Shown here: in pieces, positions 34,630 through 45,127 of the stretch
How the letters are laid out: each line of letters opens with the position of its first letter
Numbering within the stretch: the first letter of the stretch is position 1
The notes under the pieces: generated by a model
What the model saw: only the letters and a program-made list of their open reading frames with translations
Database searches by the model: none
Told to the model about the DNA's origin: nothing
Translations under genes and position numbers: made by a program
NCBI RefSeq assembly: GCF_029945965.1
Contig: NZ_JAQSDO010000008.1
Coordinates: forward strand, 124,001 to 188,000
Direction: 5' to 3'
DNA from: Thermomonas sp.
Lineage (GTDB): Bacteria > Pseudomonadota > Gammaproteobacteria > Xanthomonadales > Xanthomonadaceae
DNA length: 64,000 nt

Positions 34630-35733
34630 TTAGTTTGATTCAGGCAACTCGATCACGAAGCAGGCACCGCCACCTTCGCGATCCTCGTACCAGAGATTGC
34701 CGCCGGCATTGGCAATGATCTGCTTGGCCAGCGAAAGCCCAAGGCCACTGGACAATCCTGCCGCGGGATCGACTTCGGTCAGCCGGCGGAATGGCTTGAA
34801 CAATTCGCGTTGCAGCGATGCGGGGATGCCGGGACCGCGATCGCGCGCCAGCACCCGCCAATAGCCGGGCGATGCCGCCTGTACCGCAAGTTCCAGTTCG
34901 CCGCCAGCCGCTGCGTATTTCAGGGCATTGCTGACCAGGTTTTCGACAACCTGGCGCAACACCATCGAAGAGATCGCCACCAGCTCGGTATGTTCAGGCG
35001 CAGCGACCAGCAACCGCATGCTGTTCGTTTCCAGCTGCAGTTCGTAACGCTGCGCGACCCAGTCCAGCGTGTCGCGGAGGTCGGCGGATTGGGTGGCCAT
35101 TTGCTGCGTTGCCTGCGACTGGCTTTCCAGGTAACTGCGGATATACCCGATCGCGTCATTCGCGCTTTCGTGAATGATCTGCACATAGCGCGGCACGCGC
35201 TCCGGCTTGCAGTCGGGGAGTTGCAGCATCTCGGTGGCAAATAGCACGCTGCTCAACGGATTCTTCAGGTCGTGTGCAACCAGGTTCACCAATTCCTGAC
35301 GCTCGCGCGCGACGCGCTCCAGGCGGTCGCGGGTGAGTTTCAGGCCTACATGCGCCTCCACCCGCGCCAGCAGTTCCTCCGGCATGAAAGGCTTGGTGAC
35401 GTAATCCACTGCGCCAGCATCGAAGGCCCGCAGCAACAGGTCGCGATCCTGCGCGGCGGTCAGGAACACCGCCGGTACTTTGTGCAGGCCGGGGATTTCG
35501 CGCAGCGCGGCCAGCAGTTCGAAACCGTCCATGCCCGGCATCATCATGTCGAGCAGGATCAGGTCCAAGGCATGTTCGCCAACCGCGGCCAAGGCTTCGG
35601 GACCACTATGCGCAGGAATGACGGTGTAGCCCTTGCGACCCAGCAAGGTGCTGACCACACGGACGTTCGCGGCCTGGTCGTCGACAACCAGAATGGTGCC
35701 GGTATTGCTCGTGTTGAAAGCTGCTTGCGTCAT
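34630..35733 (-). CDS. Response regulator-histidine kinase hybrid (REC-HisKA-HATPase)
   Basis: 367-residue soluble signalling protein with a receiver domain first (VVDDQAAN, phosphoacceptor Asp in LILLDMMMPGMDGF, Lys in TKPF), then a dimerisation/phosphoacceptor domain (LVAHDLKNPLSSV with His) and a HATPase (N box VENLVSNALKYA, RDRGPGIP, SSGLGLSLAKQI). No membrane helix or sensor domain, so its input comes through phosphorylation of REC by another kinase. ATG 35733 is preferred; ATG 35766 would add 11 residues. No cognate regulator or kinase is adjacent. Confidence 0.9.
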   Translation of the reverse strand: MTQAAFNTSNTGTILVVDDQAANVRVVSTLLGRKGYTVIPAHSGPEALAAVGEHALDLILLDMMMPGMDGFELLAALREIPGLHKVPAVFLTAAQDRDLLLRAFDAGAVDYVTKPFMPEELLARVEAHVGLKLTRDRLERVARERQELVNLVAHDLKNPLSSVLFATEMLQLPDCKPERVPRYVQIIHESANDAIGYIRSYLESQSQATQQMATQSADLRDTLDWVAQRYELQLETNSMRLLVAAPEHTELVAISSMVLRQVVENLVSNALKYAAAGGELELAVQAASPGYWRVLARDRGPGIPASLQRELFKPFRRLTEVDPAAGLSSGLGLSLAKQIIANAGGNLWYEDREGGGACFVIELPESN

Positions 35734-35846
35734 AGGAAGGCATCCCCACGCCCGTGGTCCCGGCATCGAGCCGGGCCGACGATGACGTTAGCAAACAAAC
35801 ACGTATTTCCAAACTTCGCCACGACGATCAGCTGAAGCGTTCAGAT

Positions 35847-36398
35847 TCACGAGCTGGGCATGTCGGCGACAGCCTGCCACTGCCCGGGTCGCTGGTCGCC
35901 GAGCGCGTGCCTGCCGACGGCCACCCGGACCAGCCGCAGGGTAGGCAAGCCCACCGCTGCTGTCATCCGCCGGACCTGACGGTTGCGGCCTTCGTGGATG
36001 GTCAGTTCGAGCCATGCATCCGGCACGGTCTTGCGAAACCGCACCGGCGGATCGCGAGGCCACAGTGATGGGATGTTGATGAGCCGCGCCTGGGCCGGCA
36101 AGGTCGGGCCATCGTTGAGCACGGCACCGCTGCATAGCGCAGCCAACTGCGCATCGTCCGGTGTGCCCTCCACTTGCACCCAATAGGTTTTGGGCTGCTT
36201 GTGGCGCGGATCGGTCAGCCGATTGGCCAGCGCGCCGTCATCGGTCAGCAACAACAGGCCTTCGCTGTCGAAATCCAGCCGGCCGGCTGCATACACCGCA
36301 GGTGGCAGGCCGAAGCTGGCCAGGGTCGGGCGTGGTGGCGTGCTGCGGTCGGTGAACTGGCACAGCACGCCATACGGTTTGTTGAAGGCGATCAGCAT
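35847..36398 (-). CDS. rluE: 23S rRNA pseudouridine synthase RluE
   Basis: 183-residue RsuA/RluE-type enzyme making pseudouridine in 23S rRNA (position 2457 in E. coli). It lacks the N-terminal S4 domain, as RluE does. Catalytic Asp in AAGRLDFDSEGLLLLT; other family segments are NKPYGVLCQFT, PKTYWVQVEG and IHEGRNRQVRRMTAAVGLPTLRL shown here in parts. It ends 113 bases before the next gene on the same strand and follows the methyltransferase by 28 bases in the opposite order of transcription (rluE first, kinase after). Confidence 0.93.
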   Translation of the reverse strand: MLIAFNKPYGVLCQFTDRSTPPRPTLASFGLPPAVYAAGRLDFDSEGLLLLTDDGALANRLTDPRHKQPKTYWVQVEGTPDDAQLAALCSGAVLNDGPTLPAQARLINIPSLWPRDPPVRFRKTVPDAWLELTIHEGRNRQVRRMTAAVGLPTLRLVRVAVGRHALGDQRPGQWQAVADMPSS

Positions 36399-36426
36399 GT
36401 GGCGTATCGCCTGCGCGACTCGTGGT

Positions 36427-37284
36427 TCAGGATCCGCGCGGCTTGCGGAAGCGCAGGGTCATGCGATCGCTCTCGCCGATCGCCTTGTACTTCGCATTAT
36501 CGGCCGCGTCGTGGGTGTTGCTCGGCGGCAGCGTCCACACCCCGTTCGGGTGGTCGGCATCGTCTTTCGGGTTTGCGTTGAGATCGCTGCTGGCCTCCAG
36601 CACGAAACCGGCATCGGTCGCGTATTTCGTGACCAGTGCCTCGGTCAGGTAACCGGAGGATTTCATTGCTTCCAAGTCGGTGCCGGACTTGGCGCGATGG
36701 TCGACCACGCCGAGCACGCCACCGGGTTTGAGCGCTGCGAAGAATGCGCGGAAATATGCATCGGTATTGCCGGCGGCGACCCAGTTGTGCACGTTGCGGA
36801 AGGTCAGTACGACATCCGCAGTGCCTGCGGCAAGCACGGGTGCCTTGGCGTCGAGTTCAACCAGTGTGGCGTTGGCGCTTGCTGTGTTGCCGGTCAGTTT
36901 CTCGCGGAAGGCCGCGTTGCGAAGCCCGCCTTTGCTGTCCGCGGCTGCTGCGGGAACCGCGCCAATGTAGTGGCCATCGGCATTGAGGTAAGGCGCGAGG
37001 ATCTCGCTGTACCAGCCGCCGCCTGGCGTGATTTCGATGACGGTCTGGTTGGGCTGCACGCCGAAAAATTCCAGCGTTTGCAGCGGATGGCGGTAGCCAT
37101 CACGTGTGCGATTGGCGGCGTCTCGGCCGGGGGCGTCAATCGCCGCCTGCAATGCGGCAGTGGTTGCAGCAGGCTGGACTGTTGCAGTGTTGTCAGCGCG
37201 AGAGGTGGCAGTAGACGAGCAAGCCGCGGATGTGAATACAAACGTGGACAAGGCGAGCGCCAGAAAAATAGTGGTCCGTTGCAT
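36427..37284 (-). CDS. Predicted exported methyltransferase (COG4798-like)
   Basis: 285-residue protein combining an export signal with a SAM-methyltransferase fold. ATG 37284 has GGAG six bases upstream. The N terminus (TTIFLALALSTFVFTSAAC) looks like a lipoprotein signal with a weak lipobox. The fold begins after residue about 60: motif I VIEITPGGGWYSEIL, TADVVLTFRNVHNW and LKPGGVLGVVDHRA. This is the pattern of the COG4798 predicted methyltransferases, which usually carry signal peptides; their substrate is unknown. Co-directional with rluE, 28 bases away. Function beyond the fold is not known. Confidence 0.82.
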   Translation of the reverse strand: MQRTTIFLALALSTFVFTSAACSSTATSRADNTATVQPAATTAALQAAIDAPGRDAANRTRDGYRHPLQTLEFFGVQPNQTVIEITPGGGWYSEILAPYLNADGHYIGAVPAAAADSKGGLRNAAFREKLTGNTASANATLVELDAKAPVLAAGTADVVLTFRNVHNWVAAGNTDAYFRAFFAALKPGGVLGVVDHRAKSGTDLEAMKSSGYLTEALVTKYATDAGFVLEASSDLNANPKDDADHPNGVWTLPPSNTHDAADNAKYKAIGESDRMTLRFRKPRGS

Positions 37285-37548
37285 CGCATGCTCCATCGAG
37301 GTTGGTCCGGCAAGATTACCTCATCTTCTGTCTCCACGATGAACAGTGATGACAAAAATTCCTTGAAAATCAATTAAATACACATCGATATAACGCATCT
37401 TGTGCGAAGTTGAATGGGTCGAACAACGGCGCATCTCCACGCAGCATAAGCGGAGCAACTGCTGCCATCGACGCATTACATCATCGGGTACTGGCGTGGC
37501 GCATCGAATGACCGAAGTGCTGCCTAAGATCCAGGACAAGGAGTCCAC

Positions 37549-38034
37549 ATGAACACCATGACCAATATCGAAACCATCCGCACCGAGAAGATCGACACGC
37601 TCAACGACCTGATCGCGATCACCCGCGACAGCGCGACGTTCTACAACGATGCCGCCAAGGCGGTACCGAATCCGGCGTTGAAATCGTTGTTTGGCGAGAT
37701 GGCCAGTTCCAAGAATGGCCTGGTCGGTGCAATGAGCCGCGAGGTCCGCACCGAGGGTGCCAACCCCGCCACCAACGGTACCGTGCGCGGTGCATGGGAC
37801 AAGCTGTATGGCGAAGTGCGCAGCCAGTTCGGCGACACCAACTACGGTTATGTCAGCCAGCTGGAATCCTCCGAGGATCGCCTGATGAAGGCCTTCAATG
37901 AAGTCGTCGCCGATGACGACGTGCCGACATCGGTCAAGCAGATGGTCACCAACTACCTGCCGACCATCCGCAGCCATCACGACATGATGCGCGATCGCAA
38001 GTGGAGCATGCAGGCTGCGTCAGCCAGCCACTGA
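37549..38034 (+). CDS. PA2169-family four-helix-bundle protein (DUF2383)
   Basis: 161-residue soluble helical protein. The pattern LNDLIAITRDSATFYNDAAK, followed by further amphipathic helices and MVTNYLPTIRSHHDMMRDRK, matches the ferritin-like PA2169/DUF2383 family. Conserved His and Glu positions could bind metal, but iron binding has not been shown for this family to my knowledge. Start ATG 37549 with AAGGAG upstream; an internal ATG three codons on is possible. Often stress- or stationary-phase-linked in related bacteria; here it stands alone between divergent and convergent neighbours. Confidence 0.85.
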   Translation: MNTMTNIETIRTEKIDTLNDLIAITRDSATFYNDAAKAVPNPALKSLFGEMASSKNGLVGAMSREVRTEGANPATNGTVRGAWDKLYGEVRSQFGDTNYGYVSQLESSEDRLMKAFNEVVADDDVPTSVKQMVTNYLPTIRSHHDMMRDRKWSMQAASASH

Positions 38035-38079
38035 TCCACGCAAGCGCCACGCAACTGCAGTAGTAATGCAGTAAGTAAA

Positions 38080-38116
38080 ACGAACGAACGGCCCGCATTG
38101 CCGGCCGTTCGTTCGT
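38080..38116 (-). terminator. Terminator of the isocitrate dehydrogenase gene
   Basis: Perfect 14-bp stem ACGAACGAACGGCC / GGCCGTTCGTTCGT with a nine-base loop, followed on the minus strand by TTTTACTTAC. It may also stop the gene at 37549. Confidence 0.8.
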
Positions 38117-38145
38117 GTGGCGGAGAGTCTTTGTTCCCGGGAGCG

Positions 38146-40530
<2,385 letters not shown>

Positions 40531-41034
40531 TTACTTCACCTCGAACTCGCGAGTCTGCACCACCGCGCCATCCAGCATGATTTCCACCTTGTACCTGCCG
40601 GGCGGCCATGGGTCGGGCCTGTTGATCTGGAAGTCGGTGACGCCATCGCCGGCCAGGGTCAGGTCCCGGGTCTCTTCGTGCACGGTCTGGTTGCTGTCGA
40701 TATGCGTCCACTTGGCGCCGAGCTTGCTTGCGACCGATGCGGCAGGGTTGCTGGTGCCGGTGCTGACTGCGGCATAGATGGTGGCTGTGGGCGCGAAGCT
40801 GGTCATCGGCGCTATCACCCGCATGTCGCCGCCCACTGCATTGCCGAGGTCGACGCCGTTGACCATTGCCGTGGCCATCGCGGTCGTGGCTTGCTGCATC
40901 GGTACCGGTTCACTGGCGACCGGCGGCATCGGTGCGGGTTCTTCTTTTTTCTTGCACCCTACCAAGGCCACGCTGCCCAGCAGCGCGGCCAGCATGGCCA
41001 TCTGCAGTTGATTGGATTTGTTGGAATTCATCAT
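40531..41034 (-). CDS. Lipoprotein of unknown function, related to the one at 41981
   Basis: 167-residue predicted lipoprotein (LAALLGSVALVGC, then KKKEEP). Residues about 25-100 are low in complexity with Ala, Thr and Met; the C-terminal half looks like an immunoglobulin-like or Big-type beta domain (INRPDPWPPGRYKVEIMLDG) and ends REFEVK. The lipoprotein at 41981 ends VEFEVK in the same context (GKYNVEVDVNNQP), so the two are paralogues flanking queF. No enzymatic motif. Start ATG 41034, with a second Met next to it. Confidence 0.78.
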   Translation of the reverse strand: MMNSNKSNQLQMAMLAALLGSVALVGCKKKEEPAPMPPVASEPVPMQQATTAMATAMVNGVDLGNAVGGDMRVIAPMTSFAPTATIYAAVSTGTSNPAASVASKLGAKWTHIDSNQTVHEETRDLTLAGDGVTDFQINRPDPWPPGRYKVEIMLDGAVVQTREFEVK

Positions 41035-41116
41035 TGGGAGATCCTTGCATTTGCATCATGCGACACAGGGAATCTGCCACGCCGTGCGTGAAGGCAGCAT
41101 GCCCAACAGATGAATG

Positions 41117-41968
41117 CTATTGCCGCTCGCAGCGGCCTGCAGGTGGCGGCGCTGAACCCGGCGTGGCCCGCCATGGATTGATGTCCAGGCCGCCGCGTCG
41201 CGTGTAGCGTGCTTCCACCGACAGCCATTCCGGCCAGCAGCGGGCAGAGAGGTCAGTGAACATGCGTTCCACGCATTGTTCGTGGAAACCCGCGTGGTCG
41301 CGGAAGCTCACGATGTAGCGCAGCAAGGATGCGCGATCGATGCGCGGCCCGCGATACGCGACAAAAACATCGGCCCAGTCCGGTTGCCCGGTTACCGGGC
41401 AGTTCGATTTCAGCAAGGCGCTGTGCAGGACTTCTTCGACGACATTACCCACGCTTACGGTCAGCAGCGAAGCATCGGGCGGGCCATGGGTGTCGATGTC
41501 GACGTCCAGTGCATCGATGTCGATTGCATCCGGCGCGACGAATGGCGGCAGGCCGAAGGCCAGGGTGACGGTGGCTCCAGCGGCAGCGGACAGGTCGGCT
41601 TCGACCTGCGTGCGAAAGCTGTCCGCTGAAGCGAAGCGGGTGGCGTTGCAGGAATTCAGGTACAGCTTGAGCGACTTGGATTCGATCAGGTTCGGCGAGT
41701 CGGCGGGTACCTGCAGGGTTGCGGTGGCGACCAGTGGCTTGCCGCGTGCATCGAGCCACGACAGTTCATAGGCATGCCAGCGGTCGATGCCGATGAAGGG
41801 CAGCGCGTCGTCGGCAATATTCAAGCCATTGCGGCTCAAATCTACGCGACCCAAGGTGCGCGGGATTGGATACAACAGGCCCGCATCGAACTGACGGGGA
41901 TAAGTGGCCTCGCGCCCGAGCAGCGAGTGTTCGGGGGAATGCGCGGGCGCGTCCTGGTTGCCGGTCAT
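41117..41968 (-). CDS. queF: NADPH-dependent 7-cyano-7-deazaguanine reductase QueF
   Basis: Reduces preQ0 to preQ1 in queuosine biosynthesis. 283 residues, the long two-T-fold form found in E. coli. Catalytic Cys in [17 protein letters not shown], with the nearby Asp; substrate segment [20 protein letters not shown] and [11 protein letters not shown] near the C terminus. ATG 41968. It lies between two related lipoprotein genes, 12 bases after the one at 41981, which suggests co-transcription although no functional link is known. Confidence 0.97.
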   Translation of the reverse strand: MTGNQDAPAHSPEHSLLGREATYPRQFDAGLLYPIPRTLGRVDLSRNGLNIADDALPFIGIDRWHAYELSWLDARGKPLVATATLQVPADSPNLIESKSLKLYLNSCNATRFASADSFRTQVEADLSAAAGATVTLAFGLPPFVAPDAIDIDALDVDIDTHGPPDASLLTVSVGNVVEEVLHSALLKSNCPVTGQPDWADVFVAYRGPRIDRASLLRYIVSFRDHAGFHEQCVERMFTDLSARCWPEWLSVEARYTRRGGLDINPWRATPGSAPPPAGRCERQ

Positions 41969-41980
41969 ACGATGTACTGC

Positions 41981-42454
41981 TTACTTGACCTCGAACTCGA
42001 CCAGCGCAATCGGCTGATTGTTCACGTCGACTTCGACGTTGTACTTACCGGCTTCGCTGGGCTGGAATTCGAACGCGGTGAACGGGCCGGCGATCTTCTT
42101 GTGTTCGTCCTTGCGCAACCGGCCGTCTTGGTGGAACCAGAACACCTCCATCCGGTCGCCGATCTTGCGTCCTTTCGTCGGCACCGAAACATAGACGGTG
42201 GTGCCGGTCGCAAAGTCGTACTGCCGGGTCACCAAGTCGCCACGGTCGTCGATTGCCGGACCTACGAACGCCGCATCCGGTGCCACTTCCACGGTACCGA
42301 TCCCGTTCGGATCTTCCTTCGGTGTTGGCGTCTTGTCGACGGCCGTCGGCAGTTCCGGAGCCTGGCGGTTGCACGCGACCAATGCACAAGCCAGCAGGAT
42401 GAGGCTCAGGGTGCGATTCCGGGTGCGATGTCTGTTGCGATGGATCGGGGGCAT
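41981..42454 (-). CDS. Lipoprotein of unknown function, related to the one at 40531
   Basis: 157-residue predicted lipoprotein. ATG 42454; a basic N terminus (HRNRHRTRNR) precedes the signal core LSLILLACALVAC. After a Pro/Thr-rich linker a beta-rich domain follows (TTVYVSVPTKGRKIGDRMEV, FWFHQDGRLRKDEHKKI) ending EAGKYNVEVDVNNQPIALVE plus FEVK. The ending parallels that of the protein at 40531. The open frame upstream of this ATG lacks signal character. It precedes queF by 12 bases. Confidence 0.78.
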   Translation of the reverse strand: MPPIHRNRHRTRNRTLSLILLACALVACNRQAPELPTAVDKTPTPKEDPNGIGTVEVAPDAAFVGPAIDDRGDLVTRQYDFATGTTVYVSVPTKGRKIGDRMEVFWFHQDGRLRKDEHKKIAGPFTAFEFQPSEAGKYNVEVDVNNQPIALVEFEVK

Positions 42455-42598
42455 GGCGTTCCTCGCGCGTTGGGCGCGCAACAAAGAATGAAGCCGGCAT
42501 GGCTGACAAGAGACGGGGCGCATTCTAGGCCATCGACCGCAGGTGGTTGCCTTTGCACGTGATTGCAGGCGCAGCGTGGGCTGCGGCGTTCAGCTTTG

Positions 42599-43696
42599 TC
42601 AGCTGCGATGTTCCTGCGCCAGGTATTCCGCCGAGCGCATTTCGATGAGGCGCGAGGCGGTGCGCTCGAATGCCATGACCAGCCGTTCACCGGAATACAG
42701 CGCGGTCGGTTCGGCATCGGCGCTGCAGACCAGGTTGACATGGCGATCATAGAGTTCGTCGATCAGGGTCACGAAGCGGCGTGCGGCGTCGTCGCGATCA
42801 CCATCCATGCGCGGGACGCCGCCGACCAGCACAGTATGGAATTCGCGAGCGACCTGAATGTAATCGGCACTCCCGCGCGGCCCTTCGCACAGTGCCGCGA
42901 AATCAAACCAGCACATGCCCTTGCAGCGCGCGCGCACCGGCACCCGACGGCCGTCGATCTCGATCCCGGCATCGCGGTGCACATCATCGGCTCCAAGTTC
43001 ATGCCAGCGCTCCTGCAGCCATGCGTCCGACTGTGCATCCAGCGGCGCGCGGTAGACCGGCGAGCGGGTCAGCGCGCGCAGTCGGTAGTCCTCCTCGCTG
43101 TCCAGGTGGACGACGTGGCAATCGCGCTCGATCAGCGCGATTGCCGGCAGGAAACGCACGCGTTGCAAGCCACTCTTGTAGAGCTGCGAAGGCGCGACAT
43201 TGGAACTGGTGATGAGTACCACTCCTTCGGCGAACAGGTGCTCCAGCAGGCGCGCCAGCAGCATCGCGTCGCCGATATCGCTGACGAAGAATTCATCCAG
43301 CACCAGCACCTGCAACGATGCGCGCCATTGGTGGGCGATTGCCGCGAGCGGATCGCGTTGGCCGGCATGTTCGCGCAGGCCGGCATGTACTTCGCGCATG
43401 AAGCGGTGGAAATGGGTGCGACGCTTGCCCTCGATCGGCAGGCCCTCGTGGAACAGGTCGATCAGGAAGGTCTTGCCGCGCCCGACCCCGCCCCACAGGT
43501 ACAAACCGGGAATGGGTTCTGGCGTCTCGCCGCCAAACACGCGCTCAAACAGGCCGCGTTTCGGCGCAGGTTTCGTTACGGCCACATGGATGCGGTCGAG
43601 CTCGGCCAGTGCCGGCAGTTGCGCCGGATCGTGCAACCAGTCGCCGCGCGCCACGCCGCCGGCGTAGCGCTGTGAGGGCAACATCGGATCAGACAT
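42599..43696 (-). CDS. zapE: Cell division AAA ATPase ZapE (AFG1 family)
   Basis: 365-residue ATPase that in E. coli acts at the Z ring late in division; mitochondrial AFG1 homologues help turnover of respiratory proteins. Walker A GGVGRGKTFLIDLF, HFHRFMREVH, Walker B VLVLDEFFVSDIGDAMLL, TSSNVAPSQLYK, and C-terminal FTL-type segments (FDFAALCEGPRGSADY, RRFVTLIDELYDR). ATG 43696 overlaps the preceding hydrolase gene by eight bases. Confidence 0.95.
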   Translation of the reverse strand: MSDPMLPSQRYAGGVARGDWLHDPAQLPALAELDRIHVAVTKPAPKRGLFERVFGGETPEPIPGLYLWGGVGRGKTFLIDLFHEGLPIEGKRRTHFHRFMREVHAGLREHAGQRDPLAAIAHQWRASLQVLVLDEFFVSDIGDAMLLARLLEHLFAEGVVLITSSNVAPSQLYKSGLQRVRFLPAIALIERDCHVVHLDSEEDYRLRALTRSPVYRAPLDAQSDAWLQERWHELGADDVHRDAGIEIDGRRVPVRARCKGMCWFDFAALCEGPRGSADYIQVAREFHTVLVGGVPRMDGDRDDAARRFVTLIDELYDRHVNLVCSADAEPTALYSGERLVMAFERTASRLIEMRSAEYLAQEHRS

Positions 43697-44384
43697 CGGC
43701 AGGCGCGGCAGGCGGCAGCCAGGTCGCGACGCCGTGCTTCACTGCGCCGCGCAGGTCGATCAGCTTGCGATGGAAGAAATGGCCGGCGCCGGGCATCCGC
43801 ACCAGTTGCGGTGGCATCGGCAGGGATTCGATCCAGGCATAGACCGCTTGCGCATCAACGATCTCGTCGTCGTCGCCCTGGATCACCAGCCACGGGCAGG
43901 CGGGCAGGGTGATGTCATCGAACGACCAGCTGCGCCCGACCGGTGGCGCGATCGAGAGCAGCAACTGCGCCTTGAGTTCGTCGGCGGCGCGCAGGCTGAT
44001 CCAGGCACCAAAACTGAAACCAGCCAGCCACAGCAGCTTGTCCGGATGTTGCGTCTTCGCCCAAGCCGCGACTGCGCGCAGGTCGTCGAGTTCGCCGCCG
44101 CCATCGTCGAAGCTGCCCTCGGACTGGCCGACCCCGCGGAAGTTGAAACGCAGCGTGGTCGCGCCGGATTCGCGCAACGCACGCGCGGTCATCGTCACTA
44201 CCTTGTTGTGCATGCTGCCGCCTTCGGTCGGCAGCGGATGGCAGACGATCGCCAGTAGCGGGCGCGGATCGGCGTCGGGCTGGTCGAGCGAAGCCTCGAT
44301 GCGGCCTGCGAGGCCCTCGATGAACAAGGTCGGGTCGGCGGCGCCGGGCGCGGCCGATGTAGGTGGCGTCGATGGAGTGGTCAT
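43689..44384 (-). CDS. Alpha/beta hydrolase of the CocE/NonD-like (COG2945) type
   Basis: 231-residue cytoplasmic hydrolase. Segments: IVCHPLPTEGGSMHNKVV, ALRESGATTLRFNFRGVGQS, GELDDLRAV, nucleophile region WLAGFSFGAW with Ser in GFSFG, PWLVIQGDDDEIVDAQ with the acid, and MPGAGHFFHRKL with the His. This is the COG2945 pattern. ATG 44384 is chosen; the upstream Met would add 18 residues without family support. Substrate unknown. Coupled to zapE by overlap. Confidence 0.88.
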   Translation of the reverse strand: MTTPSTPPTSAAPGAADPTLFIEGLAGRIEASLDQPDADPRPLLAIVCHPLPTEGGSMHNKVVTMTARALRESGATTLRFNFRGVGQSEGSFDDGGGELDDLRAVAAWAKTQHPDKLLWLAGFSFGAWISLRAADELKAQLLLSIAPPVGRSWSFDDITLPACPWLVIQGDDDEIVDAQAVYAWIESLPMPPQLVRMPGAGHFFHRKLIDLRGAVKHGVATWLPPAAPADV

Positions 44385-44439
44385 GCCGCCATGATGCCGC
44401 AACCGATGTCCACGGGCGTTGGCGAACCCCGCAAACAAC

Positions 44440-44463
44440 GACGCCGCCCGTAGGCGGCGTCGG
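44440..44463 (-). terminator. Terminator of the cytochrome c gene
   Basis: Perfect ten-bp stem CGACGCCGCC / GGCGGCGTCG with a four-base loop, followed on the minus strand by TTGTTTG. Confidence 0.65.
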
Positions 44464-44481
44464 CGTGGAGCACGGCGTGCA

Positions 44482-45000
44482 TTACTTGCTTTGCGACACC
44501 ATCCACTCGACCGTGGCCTTGACCTGGTCGTCGGTCAGCGCCGGGTTGCCGCCCTTGGGCGGCATCACGCCAACATTGCCGGAGTAACCGGTGGTCGCGT
44601 TTTTGATCAGCATCTCGATCCCCTGGGCAGCCACACGCGCGCCGATTCCCGCCGCGTCCAGCTTGGGTGCGCCACCGGCGCCGGAGGTATGGCAGCCGGT
44701 GCACAGGTTGCCGAAGATCACGCTGCCGTCCATGGTGCCGCCGTAGGCGACCTGAGAGGCTGCCGCAGCGGCGGCTGTCTTCATGGCATCAGCCTGCGCT
44801 GCGGCGCCGGTCGCGCCTGCATAGACCTCGCCAACTGGAGCGATGCGGTTGAGCACGCGCTGCTCGGCGGCCGGATCGATGTCGCGTTTCGCATCACCGT
44901 TCAGATGATGCGCGAACAGGATCAGGCAGAGGGTCACCGTCGCCAGGAAAGCGATCAACATCGTGAAATGCTTGAGGAATTCCAAGTCGTAATTGCGCAC
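44482..45000 (-). CDS. Membrane-anchored cytochrome c5 family protein
   Basis: 172-residue c-type cytochrome. GTG 45000 (RNYDLEFLKHFTMLIAFLAT) gives an N-terminal membrane anchor (FTMLIAFLATVTLCLILFAHHL). One haem site CTGCH in NLCTGCHTSGAGGAPKL, with axial Met probably in VGVMPPKGGNPALTDDQV, followed by the final helix VKATVEWMVSQ. This is the c5 pattern. It likely shuttles electrons in the periplasm to a terminal oxidase. Divergent from recC. Confidence 0.92.
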   Translation of the reverse strand: MRNYDLEFLKHFTMLIAFLATVTLCLILFAHHLNGDAKRDIDPAAEQRVLNRIAPVGEVYAGATGAAAQADAMKTAAAAAASQVAYGGTMDGSVIFGNLCTGCHTSGAGGAPKLDAAGIGARVAAQGIEMLIKNATTGYSGNVGVMPPKGGNPALTDDQVKATVEWMVSQSK

Positions 45001-45127
45001 GATCCACCTTGCGTATGTTGGCCGGCCGGGGCCGTCAAACCGCGGATTATCCCAGAAATGGGCCGCGTGGGGCGAGTGGCATGCAAGATCGCAGCAACTG
45101 CGACGCAGACCCGGCACACTTCGGCCA

